A stretch of 64,000 bases of DNA from Variovorax sp. UMC13 (lineage in GTDB: Bacteria > Pseudomonadota > Gammaproteobacteria > Burkholderiales > Burkholderiaceae_C), in NCBI RefSeq assembly GCF_014170375.1, contig NZ_LZZW01000018.1, forward strand, positions 310,001 through 374,000. Reading direction: 5' to 3'. Positions 52,178 through 61,070 of this stretch are shown here, one piece after another (within the stretch, counting starts at the first letter, position 1; the number at the start of each line of letters is the position of its first letter). A program made the translations under genes and the position numbers. The notes beneath the pieces are model-generated. The model saw only the letters and a program-made list of their open reading frames with translations. It made no database searches and was not told where the DNA came from.

Positions 52178-52178
52178 C

Positions 52179-53693
52179 ATGGACATCTTCAATGCCCTGA
52201 TGGCGGGCTTCGCCACCGCCATCACCCCCATCAACCTGCTCTGGTGCCTGGTCGGCTGCGCGCTGGGCACGGCCGTCGGCGTGCTGCCCGGCATCGGCCC
52301 GGCCGTGGCCGTGGCGATGCTGCTGCCGATCACCGGCAAGGTCGACATCACGGCCTCGATGATCTTCTTCTCGGGCATCTACTACGGCGCCATGTACGGT
52401 GGCTCGACCACCTCGATCCTGCTCAACACGCCTGGCGAGACGGCCAGCATGGTGACGGCGATGGAGGGCAACAAGATGGCCAAGAGCGGCCGCGCGGGCG
52501 CCGCGCTCGCCACCGCGGCCATCGGCTCCTTCGTGGCCGGCACCATCGCCACCGTGATCGTCACGCTGTTCGCGCCCTTCGTGGCCGAGTTCGCTGTCAA
52601 GTTGGGTCCGCCCGAGTATTTCCTGCTGATGCTGCTGGCCTTCACCACGGTGAGCGCGGTGCTGGGCAAGAGCACGCTGCGCGGCATGACGGCGCTGTTC
52701 ATCGGCCTGGCCGCGGGCTGCGTCGGCCTCGACCAGATCTCGGGCCAGGGCCGCTACACCGGCGGCATTCCCGAGATGCTCGACGGCATCGAGATCGTGC
52801 TGGTCGCGGTCGGGCTGTTCGCGGTGGCTGAGGTGCTCTACGCCGTGTTGTACGAAGGCAAGGTGGTCGAGGGCCAGAACAAGCTCAGCCGCGTGCACAT
52901 GAGCAAGCGCGACTGGAAGCGTTCGGTCCCGGCCTGGCTGCGCGGCACCGCCATCGGCACGCCCTTCGGGTGCATCCCGGCCGGCGGCACCGAGATCCCG
53001 ACCTTCCTGAGCTACGCGATGGAGAAGAAGCTGGTCAAGAACCCCGAGGACAAGGCGGAGTTCGGCACCAAGGGCGCGATCGAAGGCGTGGCCGGCCCCG
53101 AGGCCGCCAACAACGCGACCGTGACCGCGGCCCTGATCCCGCTGCTCACGCTGGGCATCCCGACCAGCAACACCACGGCCATCCTGCTGGGCGCGTTCCA
53201 GAACTACGGCATCCAGCCCGGCCCGCAGCTGTTCACCACCTCGGCCGCCTTGGTCTGGGCGCTGATCGCCTCGCTCTACATCGGCAACGTGATGCTGCTG
53301 GTGCTGAACCTGCCGATGGTGGGTCTGTGGGTCAAGCTGCTGAAGATCCCCAAGCCCCAGCTCTACGCCGGCATCCTGATCTTCGCCACGGTCGGTGCCT
53401 ACGGCATGCGCCAAAGCGCCTTCGACCTGTTCCTGCTGTATGCCATCGGCGTGCTGGGCGTGATCATGCGGCGCTTCGATTTCCCGACCGCGCCGGTGGT
53501 GGTCGGCATGATCCTGGGCCCGCTGGCCGAGGCGCAGCTGCGCAACGCGATGTCGATCGGCGAGGGCAGTGCGATGGTCTTCTTCCAGCGCCCGATGTCG
53601 ATCACGCTGGTGGTGGTGATCCTGGCCGTGCTGACGCTGCCGCGCATCGCGAAGGCGATGGCGATGCGCAAGGAGCGCGCGCAGCTCGCCTGA
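52179..53693 (+). CDS. tctA: Tripartite tricarboxylate transporter large membrane subunit
   Basis: A 504-residue channel-forming subunit with about 12 helices. The diagnostic start [32 protein letters not shown] and [20 protein letters not shown] are present; the second half repeats the internal symmetry ([49 protein letters not shown]). It carries the substrate with sodium or protons. It ends the tctCBA operon, 19 nt before the convergent retropepsin-like gene. Confidence 0.95.
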   Translation: MDIFNALMAGFATAITPINLLWCLVGCALGTAVGVLPGIGPAVAVAMLLPITGKVDITASMIFFSGIYYGAMYGGSTTSILLNTPGETASMVTAMEGNKMAKSGRAGAALATAAIGSFVAGTIATVIVTLFAPFVAEFAVKLGPPEYFLLMLLAFTTVSAVLGKSTLRGMTALFIGLAAGCVGLDQISGQGRYTGGIPEMLDGIEIVLVAVGLFAVAEVLYAVLYEGKVVEGQNKLSRVHMSKRDWKRSVPAWLRGTAIGTPFGCIPAGGTEIPTFLSYAMEKKLVKNPEDKAEFGTKGAIEGVAGPEAANNATVTAALIPLLTLGIPTSNTTAILLGAFQNYGIQPGPQLFTTSAALVWALIASLYIGNVMLLVLNLPMVGLWVKLLKIPKPQLYAGILIFATVGAYGMRQSAFDLFLLYAIGVLGVIMRRFDFPTAPVVVGMILGPLAEAQLRNAMSIGEGSAMVFFQRPMSITLVVVILAVLTLPRIAKAMAMRKERAQLA

Positions 53694-53712
53694 GCCGCAG
53701 CGCCGCCCGATC

Positions 53713-54819
53713 TCAGCGCCCGGAAGAAAGTGAGCCGGGTTGCGCCGCAGCCGCGGCCACCGGCTCGGCCGGGAGCGTCGGCCGTACCCTGGGGCCAGGC
53801 GTGAACTGGATGAACACCTGCGCGGTCGCGTACGACAGCCAGAGCTTGCGCCAACGCAGGAAGTCCAGGCCCAGCAGCATCTCGGCCTGCTTGTCCGAGG
53901 GGTCCTGCACCAGGACCGGCGCGCGCGCGAAAGTGGCTCGCCCCACACGCATGCTCGCAAAGCGGTGGCGATGCGCCGCGACCGACAGGCCGTTCATGCC
54001 CGTCAAGGCGCCCATCGGTTCCTGCGCGAGCACCGCCGGGTCGACGCCGGCGGCAATTGCCGCGTCGTGGCTCACCAGGCTGCGCTGTGCCCCGGTATCC
54101 ACCAAGGCCAGTACCGGATGGCGGTTCAGGACCACGGGAATCAGCAACGCATTCTCCGCGCTGTGCACCGCGTCGATGCGGTCGTGGGCTCCCCGCCACG
54201 GCACGAAGTCCCCGGTGCAATCGGAGAGCGCATTGACCGGGTAGAGCGTCATCGTCTGCTTCGGAAAGTCGAGCTCGACGTCATAGGAGGCGAGGAGGTC
54301 GGCGCCCAGCAGACCTACGGGAGCCTGCGGATCACCGTCGTCCCCCGCGCGCGCGATCTCGGCCACCGTCAGGTCGTAGCCCAGCCGTTGCGAGCTGCCG
54401 AACGTCAGGCGCGAGGCAGTGACCGCCGGCGTGGGTTGCGAGAGACCTCCCACACCACGGACCCGGACCCGGTGGCGCTCATTGGGCTCCAGTCCGAGGG
54501 CTTGCGCCATGGCCGGTGTGATGGTGCTGTGCTGCGCGCCGCTGTCGACCATCATGGGCAGCGAGCGGCCGTCGATGCCGATCTCGACCAGAAAACGTCC
54601 TTGGTAGAGCCGCATCGGCAACACCGCACTGGCGACAGGATGGCAGGTGGCGACGGCGGACGACGACGCCAACGGTGGCGTGTCGACCGCGGGGGGCGCT
54701 GGCATCGGCGAGGTCGTTTGCGCACTGACGCCGTGCACGCACATCGCCAATGCGACCATCAAAAGCCATGCAAAACGGGGAGGAATTTCGTGCGCAGCAC
54801 CCGGATTCGTCCGAGCCAT
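53713..54819 (-). CDS. Exported protein with two retropepsin-like aspartic protease domains
   Basis: A 368-residue protein with an N-terminal signal (FAWLLMVALAMCVHGVSAQ). There are two aspartyl-protease domains in one chain: PMMVDSGAQHSTIT with Asp92 and ALVDTGAQRSLVS with Asp241, each followed by the family strands and a hydrophobic-hydrophobic-Gly motif (VGLLGADLL, MLLGLDFL). Bacterial retropepsins of this group are usually one domain and dimerise; here both halves are covalently joined, as in pepsin. It should act in the periplasm. ATG 54819 is chosen; a start at 54969 would put 50 unlike residues before the signal. The gap of 302 nt to the TonB receptor gene holds only a hairpin. Confidence 0.83.
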   Translation of the reverse strand: MARTNPGAAHEIPPRFAWLLMVALAMCVHGVSAQTTSPMPAPPAVDTPPLASSSAVATCHPVASAVLPMRLYQGRFLVEIGIDGRSLPMMVDSGAQHSTITPAMAQALGLEPNERHRVRVRGVGGLSQPTPAVTASRLTFGSSQRLGYDLTVAEIARAGDDGDPQAPVGLLGADLLASYDVELDFPKQTMTLYPVNALSDCTGDFVPWRGAHDRIDAVHSAENALLIPVVLNRHPVLALVDTGAQRSLVSHDAAIAAGVDPAVLAQEPMGALTGMNGLSVAAHRHRFASMRVGRATFARAPVLVQDPSDKQAEMLLGLDFLRWRKLWLSYATAQVFIQFTPGPRVRPTLPAEPVAAAAAQPGSLSSGR

Positions 54820-55061
54820 GGGGAAGCTTCCCGGTGCTTGTGGGTCTTGCTCAAGGGCGCTCTGACAGGCACCGCCGGTCGACGCAACGCCCCGGGGCGG
54901 TATGCGGCGCGTGTCGAGGCGAATGTTCGCGGCCGCGGAAAGGCAATCCCTGTGCTGGATCTTCGTCATGCTTGCATCCCTGTCGCTCGTTTTCTTTGTC
55001 CGGGGATGCTCGGTGCGATGCGCTGACTCAGGACTGACTTGCCGTCCTCGCCCGCCTTGAC

Positions 55062-55087
55062 CCCCATCGCGATGGCGAGCGATGGGG
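55062..55087 (-). terminator. Possible terminator hairpin after the TonB receptor gene
   Basis: A perfect 9-bp stem (55062-55070 with 55079-55087) and an eight-nt loop lie 35 nt past the stop of the receptor gene. There is no T-run on the leftward side, so it may be a weak terminator or an mRNA-end structure. The rest of the gap 54820-55121 shows nothing else. Confidence 0.4.
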
Positions 55088-55121
55088 CTCAGGTCGGCTC
55101 GGATCGACGCGACGTCGGGCC

Positions 55122-57296
55122 TCAGAACACGTAGCTCCCGCTCAACAACACCGCCCGCGGTGCGCCCGGCATCGAGGTGGCGCGCCAGTAGCGCTTGTCG
55201 CTCAGGTTGGTGACGGCGAGGGTCACGGTCCAGGGCATGGCGCGCCAGCCGACCGAGGCGTCCCAGCGGGTGTAGCCGGAGCGCTCGCTGAGGTTGTCGA
55301 TGGCGTTGTAGATCGGGCCGCGGTAGGTCACGCCGAGTTCGCCGTACCAGGGGCTCTCGGGTGCATAGCGCACGAAGATGCTGCCGTTCTTGCGCGCGAC
55401 GTTGGGCTTGAACTTGCCGACGTTGGCCGGCGTCGTGAGGTCCTGCGTGACCTTGGCCTGCTGCAGGCCCACGCCACCGCGCACGTACCAGCTCTTCGCG
55501 AGTCGGCCGGTGATGCTGGCTTCGAGGCCGCGCGAGCGCTCGGCGCCGCGCACCGCCCAACGAAAGGGATCCTTGTCGGGGTCGGGCCGGTAGCGGATGT
55601 TGAGCAACTCCAGGCTGTAGAGCGACACCTGGGTCGAGAGCCGGCCGCCGAGCCAGTCGCTCTTGGTGCCGATCTCGAACTGGCGCGAGACCTGCGGCTC
55701 CTCGTCGTAGACCGCGTTGTCCTCCACCGCCACACTGATCATGCCGCGCCCGCCGTAGGGCGAGAAGTTCTTGGAATACGAGGCGTAGAAACTGTGCGCG
55801 GGCACGGGTTGCCACACCACGCCGACGCGCGGGCTCAGCTGGCTGCCGTCGTAGCTGCGCTCCTTGTCGATGAGCACGTTGCGGCTCGCGAAGTCGAAGC
55901 TTTCCTGGCGGGCGCCGACCAGCAGCTTCCATTGCTCGCTCAGGCCGATCAGGTCCTGCACGTACAGCGCGCGCGATTCGGCGCGGTGCTGGTTCACGGT
56001 GCGGGCCGGACCGTGCGGCGGCTTGGGCACAAGCCACACCGGGTTGTACGGATCGACCGACGCGGTGTATGCCATGGCCGGGTCGGTGATCGAGGTCGAC
56101 AGGCTGGGGTTGCGCTTCTCGGTGGCCAGCTCGAAGCCCAGCAGCAGGTCGTGCGTGATGGCGCCGGTCTTGAACTTGCCCGTCAGGTCCAGCGCGTTGG
56201 TGAAGGTGCGGTTGTCCGTCTGCTGCCAGGCGCGGGTGAAGGTCATGCGGCCGGGGGTGGTGCAGCGGCGGCCGTTGCTCAGGAGGGTGCCGTTCGGGCG
56301 GCAGTAGCTGCCGCCGTAGAGATGGTCGAAGTCCTGGCTGGCCTCGTGCAGCACGCTGGTCCACTTGAGCGACCAGTCGCTCGTGAAGTCGTAGCTCAGC
56401 ACCGAACGCCACATCTTCATCCTGTCCTCGATGAAGTCGTCCGGATGCGCATAGGCGGTTCGGATCGACACGTCGGCCGGCAGGCTGTCGTAGGCAGGCG
56501 CGCGGTCGGGCCGGCGCCACACCGTGTCCTGCGTGTACTGGCCGAGCCAGCGCAGGCCGCGATGGTTGTCGTACAGGATGCTGGGCGACACCATCGTGTT
56601 CTCGTTCTGGATGCCGCTGCGGAAGCTGTCGGCCTGTTCGCGGTCCAGCGTCAGGCGCACCACGGTATTGGGGTTGATCTCGCGGTTGAGGTCGATGGTC
56701 GCGCCCCGGTTGTTCCACGAGCCGGCCCGCAAGCCGATGCTGCTGACCGCGTCGAAGCTGGCCTGCTTGCTCACCAGGTTGACGATGCCGCCGCCGCTGC
56801 CGCGGCCGTACAGCACCGAGGCCGGGCCTTTCAGGATCTCGATGCGCTCGACGTTGGCCGTGCTGCGCCGGATCTGCCCGCCGGCGCGCACGCCGTCGCG
56901 GTAGATGTCGCCCGAGCTGGCGTCGAAGCCGCGGATGGTGATGCCGTCGCCGCGCGTGTCGTAGGTGGTGTCGATGCCCGGCGTGCCGTCGAGCATCACG
57001 CTCAGGTCGTTGATGCCGTAGGTCTTGAACTTGCTCACCTCGATCACGTCGACCGTCTGCGGAATGTCCTTCAGGGGCAGGGCGGTCTTGGTGGCGGTCG
57101 AGACGCCGCCGCGGGGGCGGGCGTCGTCGGGGTCCAGCGCGTCGGCCGTGACCGTGACCGTGTCGAGGGCGCGCGCACCCGCGGGGTGCAGGGCGTCAGG
57201 GCCCTGTTGGGCATGGGCCGCCCAGACGGACGCCATGGCGGCGAAGCCGGCCGCGACCTGGCCGAAGGGGGGAGTGATGAAAGATCTGTAGCGCAA
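55122..57296 (-). CDS. TonB-dependent siderophore-type receptor
   Basis: A 724-residue outer-membrane receptor. A signal peptide is followed by the plug domain (TALPLKDIPQTVDVIEVSKFKTYG, RIEILKGPASVLYGRGSGGGIVNLVSK) and the beta-barrel ending in SYVF, with terminal Phe as needed for insertion. The TonB box region precedes TVTVTAD. It resembles FhuE/FoxA-type ferric-siderophore receptors. The start is TTG at 57296, supported by AGGAGGG seven nt upstream; that site is the 3' arm of a hairpin. A Fur-like box lies upstream. No exporter, synthesis or ABC genes are adjacent, so it probably takes up a foreign siderophore. Confidence 0.93.
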   Translation of the reverse strand: MRYRSFITPPFGQVAAGFAAMASVWAAHAQQGPDALHPAGARALDTVTVTADALDPDDARPRGGVSTATKTALPLKDIPQTVDVIEVSKFKTYGINDLSVMLDGTPGIDTTYDTRGDGITIRGFDASSGDIYRDGVRAGGQIRRSTANVERIEILKGPASVLYGRGSGGGIVNLVSKQASFDAVSSIGLRAGSWNNRGATIDLNREINPNTVVRLTLDREQADSFRSGIQNENTMVSPSILYDNHRGLRWLGQYTQDTVWRRPDRAPAYDSLPADVSIRTAYAHPDDFIEDRMKMWRSVLSYDFTSDWSLKWTSVLHEASQDFDHLYGGSYCRPNGTLLSNGRRCTTPGRMTFTRAWQQTDNRTFTNALDLTGKFKTGAITHDLLLGFELATEKRNPSLSTSITDPAMAYTASVDPYNPVWLVPKPPHGPARTVNQHRAESRALYVQDLIGLSEQWKLLVGARQESFDFASRNVLIDKERSYDGSQLSPRVGVVWQPVPAHSFYASYSKNFSPYGGRGMISVAVEDNAVYDEEPQVSRQFEIGTKSDWLGGRLSTQVSLYSLELLNIRYRPDPDKDPFRWAVRGAERSRGLEASITGRLAKSWYVRGGVGLQQAKVTQDLTTPANVGKFKPNVARKNGSIFVRYAPESPWYGELGVTYRGPIYNAIDNLSERSGYTRWDASVGWRAMPWTVTLAVTNLSDKRYWRATSMPGAPRAVLLSGSYVF

Positions 57297-57303
57297 CGAA
57301 AAG

Positions 57304-57326
57304 CCCTCCTCGTGTTTTTAGGAGGG
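57304..57326 (-). promoter_or_regulatory. Hairpin masking the ribosome binding site of the TonB receptor
   Basis: In the leader, CCCTCCT (57326-57320) can pair perfectly with AGGAGGG (57310-57304) across a nine-nt A-rich loop. AGGAGGG is the ribosome binding site, seven nt before the TTG start. The paired state would hide it. Confidence 0.6.
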
Positions 57327-57337
57327 GCGAGTCTACA

Positions 57338-57356
57338 GATAAAAACGATTCCCATT
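57338..57356 (-). promoter_or_regulatory. Fur-box-like operator
   Basis: AATGGGAATCGTTTTTATC on the gene strand resembles the Fur box; 10 of 19 positions fit the classical consensus and the core GAATCGTT matches better with the AATGAGAATCATT form. Its place upstream of a siderophore receptor fits iron repression. Confidence 0.6.
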
Positions 57357-57484
57357 TAGATTCGTTGGAAACCTTGTGAACGAGACTGAGATAAAGGGAG
57401 AGGCGCTGGTGCGATAACTGGGATATACGGGGACAAGGCGGGATTTAGAAAACGGCCTCGGTGTAAATCAGTTACGCGGAGTGC

Positions 57485-57506
57485 AAACGGGCCGCGCAGC
57501 CCGTTT
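57485..57506. terminator. Bidirectional-looking terminator at the end of the Mu-like operon
   Basis: Stem AAACGGGC / GCCCGTTT (57485-57492 with 57499-57506) and a six-nt loop, followed by further T on the rightward side. For the leftward mor operon, which ends at 57509, it is a hairpin directly after the stop codon with only a short T-run. Confidence 0.65.
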
Positions 57507-57508
57507 TT

Positions 57509-57886
57509 TCAAGATTCGCTCGGCGGTTCGAGCATGTCGAGCTGCTGCTCGGACTTGAACGATGCCAGTTTGGCACGGACGCGAGCGATGAGCCGACGGA
57601 CGCCGCTCTCCGTCATGCCATGGATGCGTGCCAGCTCGACCTGGTTGTTGCCCGTGAAGGCGTCGTAGATCTGCAGCTCGACGCGCGCCAAGCGCCATTG
57701 ATAGTCTGTCGGGAAGTAAATGTTCTGGCCGCCCCAATGGGAGGTCAGCCGGTCCACCAGGGCGCTGACCGCCACGGCCGCAGCGGCCGGAGGCACCTCC
57801 TGCTCGGCGAGTACCCGCTCGGCCAGCTGCACCATGTCGGCGAGCAGCTCGTGGCGCCTCTCGCCCATGCGGGTCTCTGCGTTCAC
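57509..57886 (-). CDS. mor: Mor-family transcriptional activator (Mu-like middle operon regulator)
   Basis: A 125-residue protein of the Mor/C family: an N-terminal dimerisation part (LADMVQLAERVLAE), the conserved GGQNIYFPTDYQWRLARVELQIYDAFTG and the C-terminal helix-turn-helix NNQVELARIHGMTESGVRRLIARVRAK. In Mu, Mor made at the end of the early transcript turns on the middle promoter and so the late genes. Here it is the last gene of the operon and host DNA follows, so its target promoter is missing from this place. GTG start at 57886 overlaps the gemA stop as GTGA; ATG 57868 is possible. Confidence 0.88.
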   Translation of the reverse strand: MNAETRMGERRHELLADMVQLAERVLAEQEVPPAAAAVAVSALVDRLTSHWGGQNIYFPTDYQWRLARVELQIYDAFTGNNQVELARIHGMTESGVRRLIARVRAKLASFKSEQQLDMLEPPSES

Positions 57887-58554
57887 ATCACGCCTTCATG
57901 GTTGGAGTTGACCGGTGCCGCCGCGGGCCGGCCCACGATGGCGACATAGGCCTCCCAGGCAGCCCAGTGGCGATCGAACGTCAGTTCACCGCCGCTGACC
58001 TCGTTGTGGGCCCATTGGCAGTGCCCGAGCTGCTCGGCCGTCAGCTCGCCGCGTGCGGCCAGCGCTGCCGCGTCGGCCCGGAGCCCGGCGACAGCTGCCG
58101 GCAGGAAGCGCATCGCCCACTTCTTGAGCGTCTCGATCAGGGCCAACATCTGGTCGTGCCGCGCCCAGCGCAGGTCGTCGACCTTTGCAATGCGCCTCAC
58201 GTAGGCGGCCAGAGCCGACTCGGCTGGGTCCTGGACTGCGCCGAGCTGGTGCAGGAACAGCCACAGCGCGCGAACCTTGCGGGCCTCGGTGGAGGTCGCC
58301 AGCGGCCGATCGCCGGCCTTGGAACGCACCTTGAAACCCGCCTTTTTGGCGTGTTCCAAGACCTTCATCAGCGCTGGAACGCCCATCTTGGCGGTCGAAT
58401 CGGCCTTTCCAGCCGTGCGCAGCATGGTTCGGTAGGTCGGATCGTCCATCTGCAGGTCGCGTTTGGCGACGTGGATCAGGGTGATCAGCCTGCCGCGGTC
58501 GCCCGCGGCCGATGCCGAGCGCGCGGGCCTAGTCGGTGCGGTGGCGGGTTTCAT
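57883..58554 (-). CDS. gemA: GemA/Mu gp16-family protein (DUF1018)
   Basis: A 223-residue phage protein with the DUF1018 core: LITLIHVAKRDLQMDDPTYRTMLRTAGKADSTAKMG and LWLFLHQLGAVQDPAESALAAYVRRIAKVDDLRWA. In Mu, the gp16 (GemA) protein modifies host gene expression and DNA supercoiling. The C-terminal 80 residues are Ala-rich and variable. Start at ATG 58554 overlaps the DUF2786 stop as ATGA, and the stop overlaps mor. It directly precedes mor as in Mu-like phages, which supports the phage assignment. Confidence 0.85.
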   Translation of the reverse strand: MKPATAPTRPARSASAAGDRGRLITLIHVAKRDLQMDDPTYRTMLRTAGKADSTAKMGVPALMKVLEHAKKAGFKVRSKAGDRPLATSTEARKVRALWLFLHQLGAVQDPAESALAAYVRRIAKVDDLRWARHDQMLALIETLKKWAMRFLPAAVAGLRADAAALAARGELTAEQLGHCQWAHNEVSGGELTFDRHWAAWEAYVAIVGRPAAAPVNSNHEGVM

Positions 58555-59249
58555 GCGAGCAGCGCTCTTTCTGGCACGCCGCCTACGCCACGGTTCAACT
58601 GCGCGTCGAGGCCGGCCACGAACCCGGCGGCTCGATCCGCGTCGGTCACGTTCCTCCCGACGGTCCGATCTTTGGCCTGGAACGTCGTGCTGTCGGGCCA
58701 GGTCTGTGCCTTGTACTGCTCGATCAACAGGACGTTCCGCCTCGGGTTGGCGAATGCGTCCAGCAGCTGATTCGCGGCATACACCCAGCCCATGGCGAAC
58801 TCATCGCCACGGGCCGTGAGGGTGATGGGCTTGCAACGCGCAGGCTGCTTGCGCAGATGTGCCAGGCGCGCCTTTGCGCACTGGCGCGACAGGACGTCCC
58901 AGGCGTACGCAGCGACCTTCGGCGCAGAGGCTACGCCGATGAAAGCCACTTCCCGATGGATGACCCGGCGCGAGGCGAGCATCCGGCCCTCGCTCAACCA
59001 GATCAGGTCGCAGCCGAAGGCCTCCGCGATCATGCGAGCGAGGCTCACCTCCCAGCGCGGCTGAGAGTTCGTCCGGGTCGAGCACTTCACGACGCTCACG
59101 TCGGAAAGTGCGACGTCGTCAGGGCTCACGCCGTGCTCCGCCATCAGGCGTTGCGCCTGGCGCATTGCGATGCCGGCCTCGTTCGGGCTGGTGCTCTTCG
59201 CGAGCGCCAGGCACTTCTTGATCTTCTTCAGGGCGTCGTCACGGTTCAT
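58551..59249 (-). CDS. DUF2786-family phage protein
   Basis: A 232-residue protein that begins DDALKKIKKCLALAKSTSPNEAGIAMRQAQRLMAEHGV, the DUF2786 helical domain common in phage and plasmid genes. The middle (CDLIWLSEGRMLASRRVIHREVAFIGVASAPKVAAYAWDVL) fits the metal-free protease-like C-terminal half of that family. Its role is unknown; it occurs in the early region of many Mu-like prophages. The ATGA overlap with gemA shows coupled translation. Confidence 0.8.
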   Translation of the reverse strand: MNRDDALKKIKKCLALAKSTSPNEAGIAMRQAQRLMAEHGVSPDDVALSDVSVVKCSTRTNSQPRWEVSLARMIAEAFGCDLIWLSEGRMLASRRVIHREVAFIGVASAPKVAAYAWDVLSRQCAKARLAHLRKQPARCKPITLTARGDEFAMGWVYAANQLLDAFANPRRNVLLIEQYKAQTWPDSTTFQAKDRTVGRNVTDADRAAGFVAGLDAQLNRGVGGVPERALLA

Positions 59250-59252
59250 GGT

Positions 59253-59537
59253 TCACCCCAAGATCAGTGGTCCGAGCCACGAGTTCCACAGGCCCAGCAC
59301 GCTGGAGATGGAGAAGATGAGCTGCATGCTGAATAGCGGCCACTGGCGGTGCTTCGCTCCGTAAGTCATCCATGCCGAATTGCTGGCCAGGAAAAGCGCG
59401 AAGGCCATAGCGGGTGCGGCCATCGTCGCCATCAGGAAGGCGCCGACGATGCCTGTCGCAGCGGCGAGAACGTCGATACGCAACAGGAACGCGCCCACAG
59501 CGCCCGTTGCCGAGGAGAGAGCGGCCATACGGATCAC
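59253..59537 (-). CDS. Small phage membrane protein
   Basis: A 94-residue very hydrophobic protein with three likely transmembrane helices (ATGIVGAFLMATMAAPAMAFALFLASN and LFSMQLIFSISSVLGLWNSWLG). The start is GTG at 59537, overlapping the previous gene as GTGA. I do not recognise a family. In early phage regions such proteins may act in superinfection exclusion or host takeover, but nothing in the sequence proves this. Confidence 0.6.
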   Translation of the reverse strand: MIRMAALSSATGAVGAFLLRIDVLAAATGIVGAFLMATMAAPAMAFALFLASNSAWMTYGAKHRQWPLFSMQLIFSISSVLGLWNSWLGPLILG

Positions 59538-60025
59538 GCGCGACCTCCCACGCCTTGATCCGCTGGTCGCTGCCCGCGTTGCTGCTCGAGCAGCTCGATG
59601 TTGAGATCGAGATACTCGAGCAGCTTGCAGGGCGCGCGGTCGGCGAGCCAGAGCGTGTCATAGATGTCGCCCTTGCTGTCGGCGAACGCAAGCAATTTGC
59701 GCATCGAACGCAGGGTGCGGCAGGTCATAGCGCGTTGCTCGCCCTGGGGAAAGAGGCCCTGCTCGATCTCAGCGATGACGAGGTCGATGCGATCGTCGAG
59801 CGTCTCGGTCTCGTTGATCCAGAGCGCGCATCGGATAGCGCCGCGCATCGTCTCCGCGCGCAGCGTTGCGGCCACCGTGGCCATGATGGTCAGTGCCAGA
59901 TCCGATCGATCGAAGGAGCCGATGCGGCGTTCAGAGAAAGGCCCCGCCGCCCGAGGGCGACGGGGAAAGATCAGCTGGCCGCCCATCGGCGCAGCTTGAC
60001 CAAGGAGAGAACTGGTAGCGGTCAT
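59534..60025 (-). CDS. Unrecognised phage early protein
   Basis: A 163-residue soluble protein with helical middle (DLALTIMATVAATLRAETMRGAIRCALWINETETLDDRIDLVIAEIEQ) and a leucine-rich C-terminus (LLEYLDLNIELLEQQRGQ). It is fourth from the end of the operon. It shares one nt with its upstream neighbour (TGATG) and four with its downstream neighbour. No family recognised. Confidence 0.6.
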   Translation of the reverse strand: MTATSSLLGQAAPMGGQLIFPRRPRAAGPFSERRIGSFDRSDLALTIMATVAATLRAETMRGAIRCALWINETETLDDRIDLVIAEIEQGLFPQGEQRAMTCRTLRSMRKLLAFADSKGDIYDTLWLADRAPCKLLEYLDLNIELLEQQRGQRPADQGVGGRA

Positions 60026-60438
60026 CAGGCGATGTCCTTGTTGTTGGTGATGGGAGCGCAGGCCTGCGCGTGCGCTGCAAGGCGATCTGCCAGGCGCTTC
60101 GCCTGTGCGGGAGAGACGAAGCGCTGCTGGTCACCGATAGCGAGACGGATGGCACCCGTGCCATAGAAGGAGCACCAGAACGGATCTCCAGTAGCTGGCA
60201 AACCCGAGGGCTCGACCGGCGCACTCGAGAGGGGCGGTACGGCGGTGGCCCGTGCTGCCGTCTCAGCCGAGCGTGGTGGTGCGGCAGCTACCGAATCCTC
60301 GGACAGTCCAAGGTATCGCGCTGCCATCGCAAACGGGCTGTTCGGGCCGAGACCTGCGGGGCGAGGTGCGGCGACAGCGTCAACCAGGCGGTGCTCGAAG
60401 GCACCGCCTGTTGCATCGTCTTGATCGACGCTCGACAT
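60025..60438 (-). CDS. Unrecognised phage early protein
   Basis: A 137-residue protein with a Pro/Ala-rich, probably disordered first half and a short folded second half (PFWCSFYGTGAIRLAIGDQQRFVSPAQAKRLADRLAAHAQAC). ATG 60438 shares one nt with the DUF3164 stop; a GTG three nt earlier is an alternative. Function unknown. Confidence 0.55.
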   Translation of the reverse strand: MSSVDQDDATGGAFEHRLVDAVAAPRPAGLGPNSPFAMAARYLGLSEDSVAAAPPRSAETAARATAVPPLSSAPVEPSGLPATGDPFWCSFYGTGAIRLAIGDQQRFVSPAQAKRLADRLAAHAQACAPITNNKDIA

Positions 60439-61058
60439 CACACCGCCACCATGTCGAGCGGGATGGCGGCGTAGCGCTCGGTTTCGCCGATGCGCTCGTA
60501 GATGCGGACGTACTGCTTCGAGCCGATGACCTGGATCGACTCACCGATCGCGCGCATTGCCTCTTGCCAGCGCGGGTCGGTGATGGCCCAGCGGCGCAGG
60601 CCCAGGATGCGGCCCACGCTCAGCTTGCCTTCCTTGTCAGCACGGAAGGTTTCCTGGATCACGATCTTGACCTCGTCACGGGAGTTGTCCGTCCAGTCCG
60701 CGGCGCAGGCATCGATCAGCTCCTTCGCGGCCTGCAGGCGCTCATCGAAGGTGATGGCCTCCGACGTGGCGATCAGGAGCTTGTAACGGCCATCGAAGGT
60801 GTGCAGCGTGACGTTGCCCTTCTTCCCGCCGCGCTTTACGCCGTACTGCTCGGCGCTCAGCTCGACGAACGCGGTCACGTCGCCGAACACCTTCGCCTTG
60901 AACTGGGCCAGCCTCTGGTGCAGCTCAAGCGCGAGGGGCGCCAGTTCGTTGACCAGGCGGTCGCGCTCCTGGTCGATCGGCTTCACCAGGTTGATGGGCA
61001 CGAGGCGGCCCTGCGGGTCGCGCATGTAACCCTCGGGAACGGTGGTCGGGGAAGTCAT
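60438..61058 (-). CDS. DUF3164-family phage protein
   Basis: A 206-residue protein matching the DUF3164 family of Mu-like phages: EGYMRDPQGRLVPINLVKPIDQERDRLVNEL at the start, VKRGGKKGNVTLHTFDGRYKLLIATSEAITFDERLQAAKELID in the middle and RILGLRRWAITDPRWQEAMRAIGESIQV at the end. The role is not known, but it is a reliable marker of the early region of these phages, between the B gene and gemA. Start ATG at 61058. Confidence 0.88.
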   Translation of the reverse strand: MTSPTTVPEGYMRDPQGRLVPINLVKPIDQERDRLVNELAPLALELHQRLAQFKAKVFGDVTAFVELSAEQYGVKRGGKKGNVTLHTFDGRYKLLIATSEAITFDERLQAAKELIDACAADWTDNSRDEVKIVIQETFRADKEGKLSVGRILGLRRWAITDPRWQEAMRAIGESIQVIGSKQYVRIYERIGETERYAAIPLDMVAV

Positions 61059-61070
61059 GAAATAAAGCTC

